A stretch of 8,076 nucleotides of DNA. It comes from Candidatus Pacearchaeota archaeon. GTDB taxonomy: Archaea > Nanobdellota > Nanobdellia > Pacearchaeales > GW2011-AR1. Under the pieces are notes generated by a model, which saw only the letters and a list, made by a program, of their open reading frames with translations, made no database searches and was not told where the DNA came from. The DNA is taken from positions 1 through 8,076 of the forward strand of contig JAGVWR010000013.1 in NCBI GenBank assembly GCA_018304205.1. The letters run 5' to 3'. Positions 1 through 6,331 of this stretch are shown here, piece after piece. How positions within the stretch are numbered: position 1 is the first letter of the stretch; each line of letters opens with the position of its first letter. The position numbers were made by a program, and so were the translations under genes.

Positions 1-562
1 TGTAATAATTCCGATTTTATTTGACAAGGAAAAAGAAAATATTTTAAAAGAAACCCAAAAAATTTCAAAACAGCTTTCAAAATTTAACCCAATTTTAGAC
101 GACAGAGAAGAGCATTCTCCCGGATGGAAATTTTCAGAATGGGAATTAAAAGGAATTCCATTAAGAATTGAAATCGGCCCAAAAGATTTGGAAAAAGAAT
201 CCGTCACAATAGTAAAAAGAAATACGGGAGAAAAATCTCAATTAAAAATAAAAGATTTAGAAAAGAAAATCCCAAAACTTCTTGATGAAATTCAAAATGA
301 ACTTCTCCTCTCTGCAAAAAAATTCTTGGAATCAAATATCATTGAAGCAAAAAATTGGGCTGAATTTTCAAATGGAATAAAAAACAAAAAAATGATTAAG
401 ATAAACTGGTGCAATGAAAGAAAATGCGAAGATGAGATCAAAGAAAAAACTCAAGGAGTAACTTCAAGACTTATTTCTTTGGAAAATGAAAAGGTTTCTG
501 GAAAATGCCCTAATTGCGAAAAACCTGCAAAAATCAAAGCATATTTTGCAAGAAGTTATTAA
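1..562 (+). CDS. proS: Prolyl-tRNA synthetase, archaeal/eukaryotic type, C-terminal part (5' truncated by window)
   Basis: Charges tRNA-Pro with proline in the cytoplasm. The gene runs in from the left edge; the reading frame starts at base 2 and gives 186 residues before TAA. Visible are the end of the catalytic core and the anticodon-binding domain, including the stretch GWKFSEWELKG followed by PLRIEIGPKDLE, which is typical of archaeal/eukaryotic class II ProRS. The C-terminal zinc-binding domain follows, with Cys in NWCNERKCE and in GKCPNCEKPAK, and the protein ends in YFARSY. A C-terminal Tyr is characteristic of this ProRS type. An ATG at 188 lies inside the domain and is not the real start. 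The promoter and N-terminus are outside the window. A short T run follows the stop. The identification is secure. Confidence 0.96.
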   Translation, partial: VIIPILFDKEKENILKETQKISKQLSKFNPILDDREEHSPGWKFSEWELKGIPLRIEIGPKDLEKESVTIVKRNTGEKSQLKIKDLEKKIPKLLDEIQNELLLSAKKFLESNIIEAKNWAEFSNGIKNKKMIKINWCNERKCEDEIKEKTQGVTSRLISLENEKVSGKCPNCEKPAKIKAYFARSY

Positions 563-627
563 ATTTTTAAGATTAACCTGAGAAATGGGACATACTATCC
601 AATATAGAATTCTTTCTTTTCATTTTC

Positions 628-756
628 TTAGCTATAAACAACAATTGAATTAAGCTCTTCTTCAAGTCTCAAGGTAAACTCATAAAGAGCTCCCAATTCT
701 TTTTCCACAATTTCTTGTTCCATTTTGAGTTTGTTTGTTTCACTTAAGTTTTTCAT
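628..756 (-). CDS. Possible small ORF, 42 aa, or remnant of a larger decayed gene
   Basis: The ORF runs from ATG at 756 to TAA at 628 and would encode a charged, helical peptide (MKNLSETNKLK at the start, EFTLRLEEELNS near the end) with alternating hydrophobic and acidic positions. The frame stays open upstream of the ATG to about position 852 and reads like protein there too (SWIEEIVLIQIKKEWVG), with no other good start codon. That would fit the 3' end of a truncated gene better than a complete small gene. No clear Shine-Dalgarno or well-spaced TATA box is seen. I do not recognise a family, and it could be chance in AT-rich DNA. Confidence 0.25.
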   Translation of the reverse strand: MKNLSETNKLKMEQEIVEKELGALYEFTLRLEEELNSIVVYS

Positions 757-1054
757 TTTTTGGCTAACCCCAACCCATTCCTTCTTAATCTGAATCAGAA
801 CTATCTCTTCAATCCAACTCAGACCAAAAATCTGAATTAAATTGAAAGTTTTTTAATTGAAATGTAAACTAAATTGACGATGCAGTTCTCTGTTGTATAG
901 TTTAGCCTACTTTCCATATTTTCTATAAGCGCTTTCTCTTTTTATATTTTTCTATCCCAAATTCTTCAACCAATAGTGATAAAAGGGATTTTGAGATAAT
1001 TTAATTCTTTTAATTTAAATAACCTAACTGCTATTTAGGAGCAAAAGGAATTTC

Positions 1055-1061
1055 AAAAAAA
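1055..1061 (-). terminator. Poly-T terminator of the DHH gene
   Basis: On the minus strand a run of seven T follows the TAA stop of the DHH phosphoesterase directly. Archaeal transcription commonly ends at T-rich tracts without a hairpin. Runs of the same length follow the SpoIIM-family gene and the rhomboid gene. Confidence 0.45.
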
Positions 1062-2117
1062 TTAAGTTTCCCCTGCAATCTCCTTAATCAATTCTTTAAA
1101 CTTCGGCAAATCGCTTTTCATAATTTTTGCGCCAACTGCATTTTCATGCCCTCCACCCTTGGCATTTTCAAAATTTCCCTGCTGAAAAACCTTATCTAAA
1201 ATATTTTTTACATTTTCGCCGCGGCCTGAAATATTTGCAAATGAGTTGGATTCAGAAGCATATACTACAAAGATTATTTTTCCCGGAAAAAGATATTTCA
1301 GGCTGTTGGAAATTTCCGCGCTCATGCTTGTATCTCCGCCGTATTCAAAAAAAATTAATTTATCAGAGCCCTTTGCCTGCTCCTGCGCCTCTTCTAAAAA
1401 CTTTTTCAGTTTTTTATTAATTATTTGGTATTTCTCGTGCATCTCCAGATTTTCAGAAGTTTTTTCCAAGATTTCATACGGGCTCTTAACTTTCATTAAA
1501 AATTTAATCATTTTAACAACATTTGTAGTTTTATCCTTCAAACCGCAGTCTAAAAGATGCGCAACAACTCCGATTCTTGAATTATACAAAATTTCAAACG
1601 CATTCGTTGATTCAATAAACAAGTCAGGATAAAGTTTTTTAAATTCTGTATAAATTTCCGGAACAAAATTATCTGAAATGCTTCCCACAATTGCAAGCCA
1701 TAAATCCTCTTTTTTTTTGACTGCTTCATAGCACAAATAAGTAGTTGAGCTCGGAAAATCTTTTCCAAGAAGAGGGTTGTAATAATTAACAAAATCCGGG
1801 ATTTTGCTTTTTTCTGTATTATGGTGGTCAATCCAGACAACAGGCAAATTTATTTTTTTAATTTCTTCAAAAAATTCTTCTAAAACCGTCGGAATGTCTA
1901 AAATAAAAATATAATCGGGATTAAACTCATTAATTTTTCTAAAATAACTTTTATCCAAAGGAGAGGATTTTACCGGGAATCCTTTGCCTCTTTTAATATA
2001 TCTTTGCAATAAAATAAAACTGCATAATCCGTCGGGATCGTTATCAAAAAAGAACAGGGGATTCTGAGCGTTATTTAAATGTTCTTTGATTTCGGAAACT
2101 TGTTTTTGTGTTAGCAT
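1062..2117 (-). CDS. DHH/DHHA1 family phosphoesterase, RecJ-like archaeal nuclease
   Basis: A predicted Mn-dependent phosphodiesterase of the DHH superfamily (RecJ, GAN, NrnA relatives) that would degrade single-stranded DNA or short oligonucleotides in the cytoplasm. All core motifs are present: motif I DNDPDG at residues 25-30, an Asp in FILDIP (D74), the name motif DHH at 97-99, and Asp in GSISDN (D149). The C-terminal DHHA1 substrate-binding domain contains SGRGENV and GGGH (about 321-324). At 351 aa it has only the DHH plus DHHA1 core, shorter than I expect for archaeal GAN/RecJ proteins. It follows the deoxyhypusine synthase gene by 24 bases, but a TATA-like box overlaps that gene's stop codon, so it may have its own leaderless transcript. 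The exact substrate (DNA exonuclease, nanoRNase or pAp phosphatase) cannot be read from the sequence. Confidence 0.88.
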   Translation of the reverse strand: MLTQKQVSEIKEHLNNAQNPLFFFDNDPDGLCSFILLQRYIKRGKGFPVKSSPLDKSYFRKINEFNPDYIFILDIPTVLEEFFEEIKKINLPVVWIDHHNTEKSKIPDFVNYYNPLLGKDFPSSTTYLCYEAVKKKEDLWLAIVGSISDNFVPEIYTEFKKLYPDLFIESTNAFEILYNSRIGVVAHLLDCGLKDKTTNVVKMIKFLMKVKSPYEILEKTSENLEMHEKYQIINKKLKKFLEEAQEQAKGSDKLIFFEYGGDTSMSAEISNSLKYLFPGKIIFVVYASESNSFANISGRGENVKNILDKVFQQGNFENAKGGGHENAVGAKIMKSDLPKFKELIKEIAGET

Positions 2118-2137
2118 AAATAAAAATAGTTAAGAAG

Positions 2138-2145
2138 ATATTTAA
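2138..2145 (-). promoter_or_regulatory. TATA-like box for the DHH gene
   Basis: TTAAATAT on the minus strand ends 20 nt before the DHH start codon and overlaps the stop codon of the upstream deoxyhypusine synthase gene. No Shine-Dalgarno lies in the 24-base gap, which fits a leaderless start. Confidence 0.45.
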
Positions 2146-3137
2146 GGATTTGCAAATGTCTGCGCAACAATCAAAGGAAAAATAATTGTCGCATCTCCAA
2201 AAACTTTTACATATTTTGCATTTGGCAGAATTTTTCCCCAGGAAATCGCTTCTTCCGGCAAAGCGCCTGCATCACTTGCGTCATGCTCTTCTGCTTCATT
2301 AATATAAACTGCATAATCTGCGCCATTCCTAAACATATTTGCATTCAAAATATGGTGCTTGACAATTCCAGAACCAAGAATAATAACTCCTGATTTTTTT
2401 AATCCTATTGTTGAATCATTAATTTCTTTTATATCCTCTGCAACATCAATTTTGAATTCCGGATTTTTAGATTTAAAAAAATAAACATTATCTCCGATTG
2501 CTCCGTCGGTAATTGCAGGGCAGTAGATTTTAATTTTGTTTTTCCAAGCCCAATAGCAGATGCTTTTTTCATCATTTATTTTTTCTCCAAGCTTCCAAAC
2601 TAGCTCAGAAGCAGAAATTATTTTTCCTGTTTGTTTTTGTTTGTCATATAATTCTTTTAAAATTGGTTGGAAAAATTCTTCAAATTCAATATAGCGGTTG
2701 TTTGCAGCGTAAATATTTCCAATTCTGTTAATTCCTTTTTCTCTCAGCTCTGCTCCGGAAGCCCTGAAATCTCCGAGGTAAAAATTTCCAAGACATTTTA
2801 TAATATCTTCTTCAACTCCGCCGGCAGTTGTTACAACAATATTTATTTTTTTATGTTTTACAAGCCATCTGAAAATTTCCCTTAATCCGGAACTTACCAT
2901 GCTTGAAGTATAACCCAAAAAAATAAATGCTTTTTCTCTGACCATTTCATTTATAATTTCTATTGCTTTTCCCAAGTTGCTTGCCTGCGCTCCCGTTGAA
3001 GAATAGCTTTTTATAATTTCTTCATAATTAATTCCTTTGTCAAAATCATATCCCCGAATAACAACTCCCCTAATTTCTGTGCTTTTTCTTAAAATATTTT
3101 TTCTTGCAATAAATTCTTTTTCTGTTTTTCTTGCCAT
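2142..3137 (-). CDS. dys: Deoxyhypusine synthase
   Basis: Transfers the aminobutyl group of spermidine, NAD-dependently, to one lysine of translation factor aIF5A, the first step of hypusine formation in archaea and eukaryotes. Family landmarks run in order: ASNLGKAIE, GYTSSMVSSGLRE, VTTAGGVEEDIIKCLG, RIGNIYAANN, SICYWAWKN, CPAITDGAIGDNVYFF, GIVKHHILNANMFRNGADYA and HDASDAGALPEEAISWGK. The Lys of SWGK (K302 here) corresponds to the catalytic lysine that forms the enzyme-substrate imine. The length of 331 aa is normal and the protein looks intact. The start at 3137 is supported by a TATA-like box ending 21 nt upstream and by the family-like N-terminus. It is the first gene of a probable unit with the DHH phosphoesterase. 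The presence of this gene is a good archaeal marker. Confidence 0.96.
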   Translation of the reverse strand: MARKTEKEFIARKNILRKSTEIRGVVIRGYDFDKGINYEEIIKSYSSTGAQASNLGKAIEIINEMVREKAFIFLGYTSSMVSSGLREIFRWLVKHKKINIVVTTAGGVEEDIIKCLGNFYLGDFRASGAELREKGINRIGNIYAANNRYIEFEEFFQPILKELYDKQKQTGKIISASELVWKLGEKINDEKSICYWAWKNKIKIYCPAITDGAIGDNVYFFKSKNPEFKIDVAEDIKEINDSTIGLKKSGVIILGSGIVKHHILNANMFRNGADYAVYINEAEEHDASDAGALPEEAISWGKILPNAKYVKVFGDATIIFPLIVAQTFANP

Positions 3138-3158
3138 GAATATAATTAAAAAAAATCA

Positions 3159-3167
3159 TTTAATAAA
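3159..3167 (-). promoter_or_regulatory. TATA-like box for deoxyhypusine synthase
   Basis: TTTATTAAA on the minus strand, separated by 21 nt from the ATG at 3137 with no Shine-Dalgarno between. The spacing is right for a leaderless archaeal mRNA. Confidence 0.55.
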
Positions 3168-3189
3168 TATATCTTAATGAAGCAAAATG

Positions 3190-3197
3190 TTTTTAAA
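3190..3197 (+). promoter_or_regulatory. TATA-like box for the membrane miniprotein
   Basis: TTTTTAAA, followed by 21 nt and then the ATG at 3219. This spacing matches the other TATA-like boxes in the window and favours 3219 over the upstream ATG at 3177, which has no box at a suitable distance. Confidence 0.5.
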
Positions 3198-3218
3198 GGT
3201 AAAACTCATAAAAAATTT

Positions 3219-3404
3219 ATGAATAAATTTATTTCAATTTTATTTGGTTTAATTCTTTTGATAGCAGGAGTTCTCGTCTGGGGAAATAATTGGGCTGGAT
3301 TTGGCGATGCTGCGCTTGCTTTTTTGCAGGGCGGAATAGTCTGGCTGGTTCTTCTAATAGGGTTAATGCTGGTTATTTTAGGAATCAGTGATTTGAAGGA
3401 TTAA
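3219..3404 (+). CDS. Two-helix membrane miniprotein, unknown function
   Basis: A 61-residue protein made of two hydrophobic segments, about residues 4-22 (ISILFGLILLIAGVLVW) and 38-56 (GGIVWLVLLIGLMLVILG), joined by a Gly/Asn/Ala-rich loop and ending in a short charged tail (SDLKD). It is likely inserted in the membrane as a hairpin with both ends cytoplasmic (positive N-terminus, inference). An in-frame ATG at 3177 would add 14 residues (a Lys-rich MKQNVFKGK stretch), but the promoter position supports 3219. It is divergent from deoxyhypusine synthase and converges tail to tail with the SpoIIM-family gene 16 bases away. I do not recognise a named family. It is a real gene by composition, but function is unknown. 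Confidence 0.7.
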   Translation: MNKFISILFGLILLIAGVLVWGNNWAGFGDAALAFLQGGIVWLVLLIGLMLVILGISDLKD

Positions 3405-3410
3405 ACAAGT

Positions 3411-3417
3411 AAAAAAA
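3411..3417 (-). terminator. Poly-T terminator of the SpoIIM-family gene
   Basis: Seven consecutive T on the minus strand, three bases past the TGA stop of the SpoIIM-family gene, in the 16-base gap of a convergent junction. Confidence 0.45.
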
Positions 3418-3420
3418 TAA

Positions 3421-4029
3421 TCAAGCCCCCAAAGAAATCAAAGTCCCTTCAATAATTGCGGCAATAATTAATAATGGAATTACTATTAAAACAAATACTT
3501 TCAAGCAAGAAACAAAATTTTCATTAAATTTTCTGAATCTTTTTTTATTAAAAAGGCTTGCTCCAATTCTTAATCCCAATGCAAAAGAAATGAAAACAGC
3601 AGGCAGTTCAAAAATTCCGTGCGGAAGAATTCTCCACAAAGAAAGAATTCCGTTTTCCTGAATAGCAAAATTAGCAACAAAACCAAGAAGATATCCATTT
3701 GCAATTGCAGAAATTAAAGGAAAAATTCCCAAAAAAACTCCAAAAACCATTCCCAAAAAACTGCTCTGAATATTATTCAAAAAAATAAAACTGATTAATC
3801 GGCTTTGAGACATGCCTTCAGTTTTTCCCAATATTTCTTTAATAAATTCAAAAATTTGTTTTGAAACAATCTCTGGAACAGGAATAAAAAAACCAATTAA
3901 AGCAAAAGCCAAAAAAATTCCAATAACTATCCAGATAAATCTTTTAGATTCTTTGAGATAATTCCAGCTTTTTTTATATTCTTTTCTTAAACTGAATTTT
4001 TTATTTGATTTTTTCTTATTTACCATCAT
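3421..4029 (-). CDS. SpoIIM (stage II sporulation protein M)-family integral membrane protein
   Basis: A 202-aa membrane protein of the SpoIIM/DUF95 family. In sporulating bacteria SpoIIM works with SpoIID/SpoIIP in engulfment; archaea and most other hosts do not sporulate, and the role there is unknown. A basic N-terminus (MMVNKKKSNKK, about 30 residues with many Lys/Arg) is followed by hydrophobic segments near 32-50, 84-103, 105-123, 138-157 and 176-200. The family signature is clear: FLNNIQSSFLG, a Gly-rich helix (GVFLGIFPL), then NGYLLG and the conserved LPHGIFELPAVFISFALGLR. Two adjacent ATGs (4029 and 4026) are both possible starts. A TATA-like box ends 20 nt before the first, and no Shine-Dalgarno is seen. 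It has its own promoter, separate from the rhomboid gene upstream. Confidence 0.88.
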   Translation of the reverse strand: MMVNKKKSNKKFSLRKEYKKSWNYLKESKRFIWIVIGIFLAFALIGFFIPVPEIVSKQIFEFIKEILGKTEGMSQSRLISFIFLNNIQSSFLGMVFGVFLGIFPLISAIANGYLLGFVANFAIQENGILSLWRILPHGIFELPAVFISFALGLRIGASLFNKKRFRKFNENFVSCLKVFVLIVIPLLIIAAIIEGTLISLGA

Positions 4030-4049
4030 GATAAATAAAGATATTAGTT

Positions 4050-4058
4050 ATTTAAAAA
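4050..4058 (-). promoter_or_regulatory. TATA-like box for the SpoIIM-family gene
   Basis: TTTTTAAAT on the minus strand, ending 20 nt before the first ATG (4029) and 23 nt before the second (4026). This fits a leaderless transcript. Confidence 0.5.
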
Positions 4059-4102
4059 TTCTTTGAAAAGGGGGAAATAAAAAATAGATATGAGAATCAT
4101 GT

Positions 4103-4127
4103 AAAAAAATTAAATTAGCCCAAAAAA
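4103..4127 (-). terminator. Double poly-T terminator of the tfe-rhomboid operon
   Basis: On the minus strand a run of six T abuts the TGA stop of the rhomboid gene, and a run of seven T lies about 12 bases further on. Tandem T tracts are a common archaeal termination signal. Confidence 0.45.
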
Positions 4128-4808
4128 TCAGCTAAAATACTTTCCAATCGCTTTTATTTTATTTTTATATCTGTTTCTTAAATAAAACCCGTAAACTAAT
4201 CCTGCAATTAATCCCCCTAAATGAGCAGTGTTTCCAATTGGAATATTCCCTTTAACAGAAATAAGCCACAATAAAACAAGCATTCCCGGAGCAGCATATT
4301 TAATTTTTATCGGGATTGGAATAAACATCATATAAACGGGAAGATTTGGAGTCAGGAGCATCATCAAACCAATTAATCCAAAGAGGGCTCCGGAAGCGCC
4401 GACTGCAAAAACATCAAAATCCGCTGAAAGAAATTGAACAGGAATTAAACTAAGAAATACAAAAAATAAACCTGCGAACAAACCTGAAATTAAATAAAGC
4501 CACAAATATCTTTTTTGTCCGAGGATTTTCTGAAGAAAAGAGCCGACAAAAACAAGGGAAAACATATTAACAAAAAGATGAAAAAATCCGCCGTGCATAA
4601 ACATGCTTGTTAAAAATGTCCATAAATATTTTCCTGCAAAAATATTAGAAGGTTTAAGCGCAACCTCATCAATAGTCAAAATATTAAACTTAATCAAAAG
4701 ACTAAATGCAAAAAACATAATGACTGTAATCAAAATTAAAATTGTGTTAATGCTCAAACTTGAAAAAAAACTTTTTTTGCCGTCTAAATCCCCAGCATAA
4801 GTTTTCAT
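4128..4808 (-). CDS. Rhomboid family intramembrane serine protease
   Basis: A 226-aa polytopic membrane protease that cleaves transmembrane helices of other proteins within the bilayer. The Ser-His dyad is intact: S139 in GASGALFG and H196 in AHLGG. The accessory HxxxN motif, HLFVN (H77, N81), which helps form the oxyanion site, is also present, along with the preceding WTFLTSMFMHGG. Hydrophobic segments near 22-40, 66-92, 101-124, 134-153, 158-185 and 193-211 give the six-helix rhomboid core. The protein therefore looks active. It is the second gene of an operon with tfe, nine bases downstream. It is translated from a strong Shine-Dalgarno whose GGAGGT is made by the last codons and stop of tfe. 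Its natural substrate is unknown; pairing with a transcription factor may only reflect genome compaction. Confidence 0.95.
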   Translation of the reverse strand: MKTYAGDLDGKKSFFSSLSINTILILITVIMFFAFSLLIKFNILTIDEVALKPSNIFAGKYLWTFLTSMFMHGGFFHLFVNMFSLVFVGSFLQKILGQKRYLWLYLISGLFAGLFFVFLSLIPVQFLSADFDVFAVGASGALFGLIGLMMLLTPNLPVYMMFIPIPIKIKYAAPGMLVLLWLISVKGNIPIGNTAHLGGLIAGLVYGFYLRNRYKNKIKAIGKYFS

Positions 4809-4817
4809 TTAAAATAC

Positions 4818-5615
4818 TTACCTCCTTTTTTTACTCTTGTTTTTTTTAATTTTTGCAAATTTATTCTTTAAACCTATCACGCTTGGACGGTTTCTTTTAT
4901 GTTTAGAAAATTTATTCTTTTTGGGTTTTTTACTAACCGCCTTTTTATTTTTAAGTTTATTTAGTTTGACGTCCTCGGAAAACAAATGAGAATCTTTTAT
5001 TCTCTTATTTGCCGCTCTCTTTTTTCTTGTTTCTTCTGCTTTTTCTTTATCCAATTTTTTATTTTCCTTAAATCTTTGTTTTTCTGTTTTTTCTTTTTCT
5101 TTTTCAATTTCTTTATTTACCAAAGAAAGTTTATTTTTAGTTTTCTCTAAATTTCTTTTAAAATCTTTAAGCAGTTTAGAATTGTCCTTGATTTTAAAAA
5201 CTTCTCCGCATTCGTTGCAGATAAAATTATGCAGCAATGCCTTTTCTTCAGCTAATTCAATGTTGCATCTCTCGCAAATGTAAAATTGTTTTGATTCTCT
5301 GCTGTTTATCTGATGATTTATCTGCTCAATCTGCTTTAACAAAATCTGGCTTAAAAATTCCAGAGATTTTAATGCCTCAATTTTCCAAAAATAAGTATAC
5401 CATCCTTTTTTCTTGTCTTTTTTCCTGGTTGAAGAAACCAGTCCTGAATCAGAAAGTTTATACAAAATATTTCTTGTCTGGTTGATTGTCAGATGAAGTT
5501 TTTTGGCAATTACAAATTCATTTACATATTTTTTTACAGACAGAATATCCATAATATTCTCTGCGGGTTTTCCTGCAGCATAAGCAATAGCCTCTTTGAG
5601 AAATGTGTCAATCAT
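4818..5615 (-). CDS. tfe: Transcription initiation factor TFE (TFIIE-alpha homologue) with long Lys-rich tail
   Basis: TFE helps TBP/TFB-dependent promoter opening by binding the RNA polymerase clamp. From the start at 5615 the protein is 265 aa. Residues about 1-85 form the extended winged helix (MIDTFLKEAIAYAAG, then VNEFVIAKKLHLTINQTRNILYKL in two turns, then GWYTYFWKIE). A helix leads to a zinc ribbon with C114, C117, C133 and C136 (CERC and CNEC). After about residue 145 comes a roughly 120-residue coiled-coil and Lys/Arg-rich extension ending KNKSKKRR; ordinary archaeal TFE proteins are about 170-190 aa and lack it. An in-frame ATG at 5675 would add 20 residues, but a TATA-like box lies 18-20 nt before 5615 and the family N-terminus starts there. 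It is first in an operon with the rhomboid gene and divergent from the coiled-coil pair. Confidence 0.93.
   Translation of the reverse strand: MIDTFLKEAIAYAAGKPAENIMDILSVKKYVNEFVIAKKLHLTINQTRNILYKLSDSGLVSSTRKKDKKKGWYTYFWKIEALKSLEFLSQILLKQIEQINHQINSRESKQFYICERCNIELAEEKALLHNFICNECGEVFKIKDNSKLLKDFKRNLEKTKNKLSLVNKEIEKEKEKTEKQRFKENKKLDKEKAEETRKKRAANKRIKDSHLFSEDVKLNKLKNKKAVSKKPKKNKFSKHKRNRPSVIGLKNKFAKIKKNKSKKRR
4820..4825 (-). promoter_or_regulatory. Shine-Dalgarno of the rhomboid gene, inside the end of tfe
   Basis: GGAGGT on the minus strand, 11 nt before the rhomboid ATG. It consists of the tail of the two final Arg codons of tfe and the first base of its stop, so the end of tfe translation brings ribosomes directly to the site. 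The spacing is rather long compared with the usual 5-9 nt. Confidence 0.75.
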
Positions 5616-5633
5616 TTTTTTATTAAAATTAAA

Positions 5634-5650
5634 TTTATTAAATACCTTTC
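5634..5650 (-). promoter_or_regulatory. Archaeal promoter (BRE plus TATA) for tfe
   Basis: On the minus strand a purine-rich GAAAGG precedes TATTTAATAAA, which ends 18 nt before the ATG at 5615. The layout of a BRE-like element followed by a TATA box and a short gap suggests a leaderless start and fixes the tfe start codon. Confidence 0.6.
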
Positions 5651-5698
5651 GGTGGCAGGTTTTAGGGCAAAACAAAGTTTTTAAACCTATATTGCATA

Positions 5699-5710
5699 TT
5701 GTATATATTA
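5699..5710 (+). promoter_or_regulatory. TATA-like element for the coiled-coil operon
   Basis: TTGTATATATTA lies about 15-20 nt before the ATG at 5726, on the opposite strand from the tfe promoter in a 110-base divergent region. It argues against reading the TTG at 5699 as a start codon, because that codon would lie inside the promoter. The exact core of the box is uncertain. Confidence 0.4.
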
Positions 5711-5725
5711 AAAGATTATATTAAA

Positions 5726-6325
5726 ATGAGGCTGTTTAAAAGAAAAGAAATTTCAGAAAGAAGGCAGATTAAAGATATTCCTGAACTTCCAAGACTCCCA
5801 AAATTGCCTGGACTGCCGGACGAATCCGAATTTGAAACAGCGCTTCCGCAGCTGCCTGAATATTCCGCAGATTTTTCCGAAGATAAATTTTCTAAAAATA
5901 TAAAAGATTTCCAAAAACCAAAAAATTTTTTGAAGGAAGCGGTATCTGGGAAAAAAGAGGAGATGCTTGAGGCAGATGAATTTGTAAGAGAGCAAATGAT
6001 GCCCGAACATCTTGAGATAAAACCAAATAAACTGGAATTCCCATACAAAACAGAAAATCAAAAAAATTTTGAATTAAAAAGCTGGCAGGAGCCTAAAACA
6101 AAAAAAACCGGGCAGGTTTTTATAAAAATTGACAAGTTTGAAGAAAGCCTAAAAATTTTTGAGCTGACAAAAACTAAAATTGCTGAAATGGAAAAAATGC
6201 TTGAAGATATTAAAGAGCTGAAAGAAAAAGAAGAAAAAGAACTATCTTATTGGATGGCTGAAATACAAACAATAAAAAATCAAACAGAGAAAGTTGAGAG
6301 AGACATTTTTTCTAAGCTGGAATAA
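5726..6325 (+). CDS. Coiled-coil protein with Pro-rich N-terminal region, unknown function
   Basis: A 199-aa soluble protein. After a basic start (MRLFKRKEISERRQ) comes a proline-rich stretch of LPxLP-like repeats (PELPRLPKLPGLP, later LPQLPEY), then an acidic, probably disordered middle. A short beta-like motif GQVFIKIDKFEESLKIFE opens the C-terminal third, which is a long Lys/Glu-rich coiled coil to the end (DIFSKLE). No enzymatic motif, signal peptide or membrane helix is visible. ATG 5726 is chosen because the frame upstream offers only a TTG inside the promoter. The next gene, six bases downstream, is also coiled-coil, so the two may form a complex. From memory, similar FIKIDKFEE-type proteins occur in other DPANN genomes, but I cannot verify this here. 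Confidence 0.8.
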   Translation: MRLFKRKEISERRQIKDIPELPRLPKLPGLPDESEFETALPQLPEYSADFSEDKFSKNIKDFQKPKNFLKEAVSGKKEEMLEADEFVREQMMPEHLEIKPNKLEFPYKTENQKNFELKSWQEPKTKKTGQVFIKIDKFEESLKIFELTKTKIAEMEKMLEDIKELKEKEEKELSYWMAEIQTIKNQTEKVERDIFSKLE

Positions 6326-6331
6326 ATTAAA

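Larger units (their letters stand above)
563..1061. other. 500-base gap, no convincing gene
   Basis: This stretch between proS and the convergent DHH gene has no ORF longer than about 75 codons. I looked for a tRNA, C/D-box RNA, CRISPR repeats and transposase motifs and saw none. The minus strand shows several coding-like fragments in different frames: a possible 42-aa ORF at 628-756, one reading MESRLNYTTE at 837-917, and one reading VEEFGIEKYKKRKR around 940-1000. This looks more like decayed coding sequence than a regulatory region, but the case is weak. Confidence 0.4.

Noticed and set aside
563..1061. tRNA, C/D-box RNA or CRISPR repeats in the long gap
   Set aside because: No cloverleaf, T-loop consensus, paired C/D boxes or regularly spaced repeats found by eye.
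1127..1840. Open frames on the other frames of the DHH gene region (1127-1420 +, 1246-1632 +, 1550-1840 -)
   Set aside because: They overlap a gene with all DHH/DHHA1 motifs and show no family features of their own.
3177..3218. Start of the membrane miniprotein at ATG 3177
   Set aside because: No promoter or ribosome-binding site at a usable distance; TTTTTAAA at 3190-3197 lies 21 nt before ATG 3219.
5616..5675. Start of tfe at the upstream ATG 5675, adding 20 residues (MFCPKTCHRK...)
   Set aside because: The family N-terminus begins at the ATG at 5615, and the TATA-like box at 5634-5644 lies inside the proposed extension at leaderless spacing from 5615.
5699..5725. Start of the Pro-rich coiled-coil protein at TTG 5699
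   Set aside because: The codon is a TTG lying in the TATA-like element; ATG 5726 gives a better start with a basic N-terminus.
5716..6061. Ser- and Phe-rich open frames antisense to the coiled-coil gene
   Set aside because: Low-complexity shadows of the Lys/Glu/Pro-rich coding strand, with no start signals.
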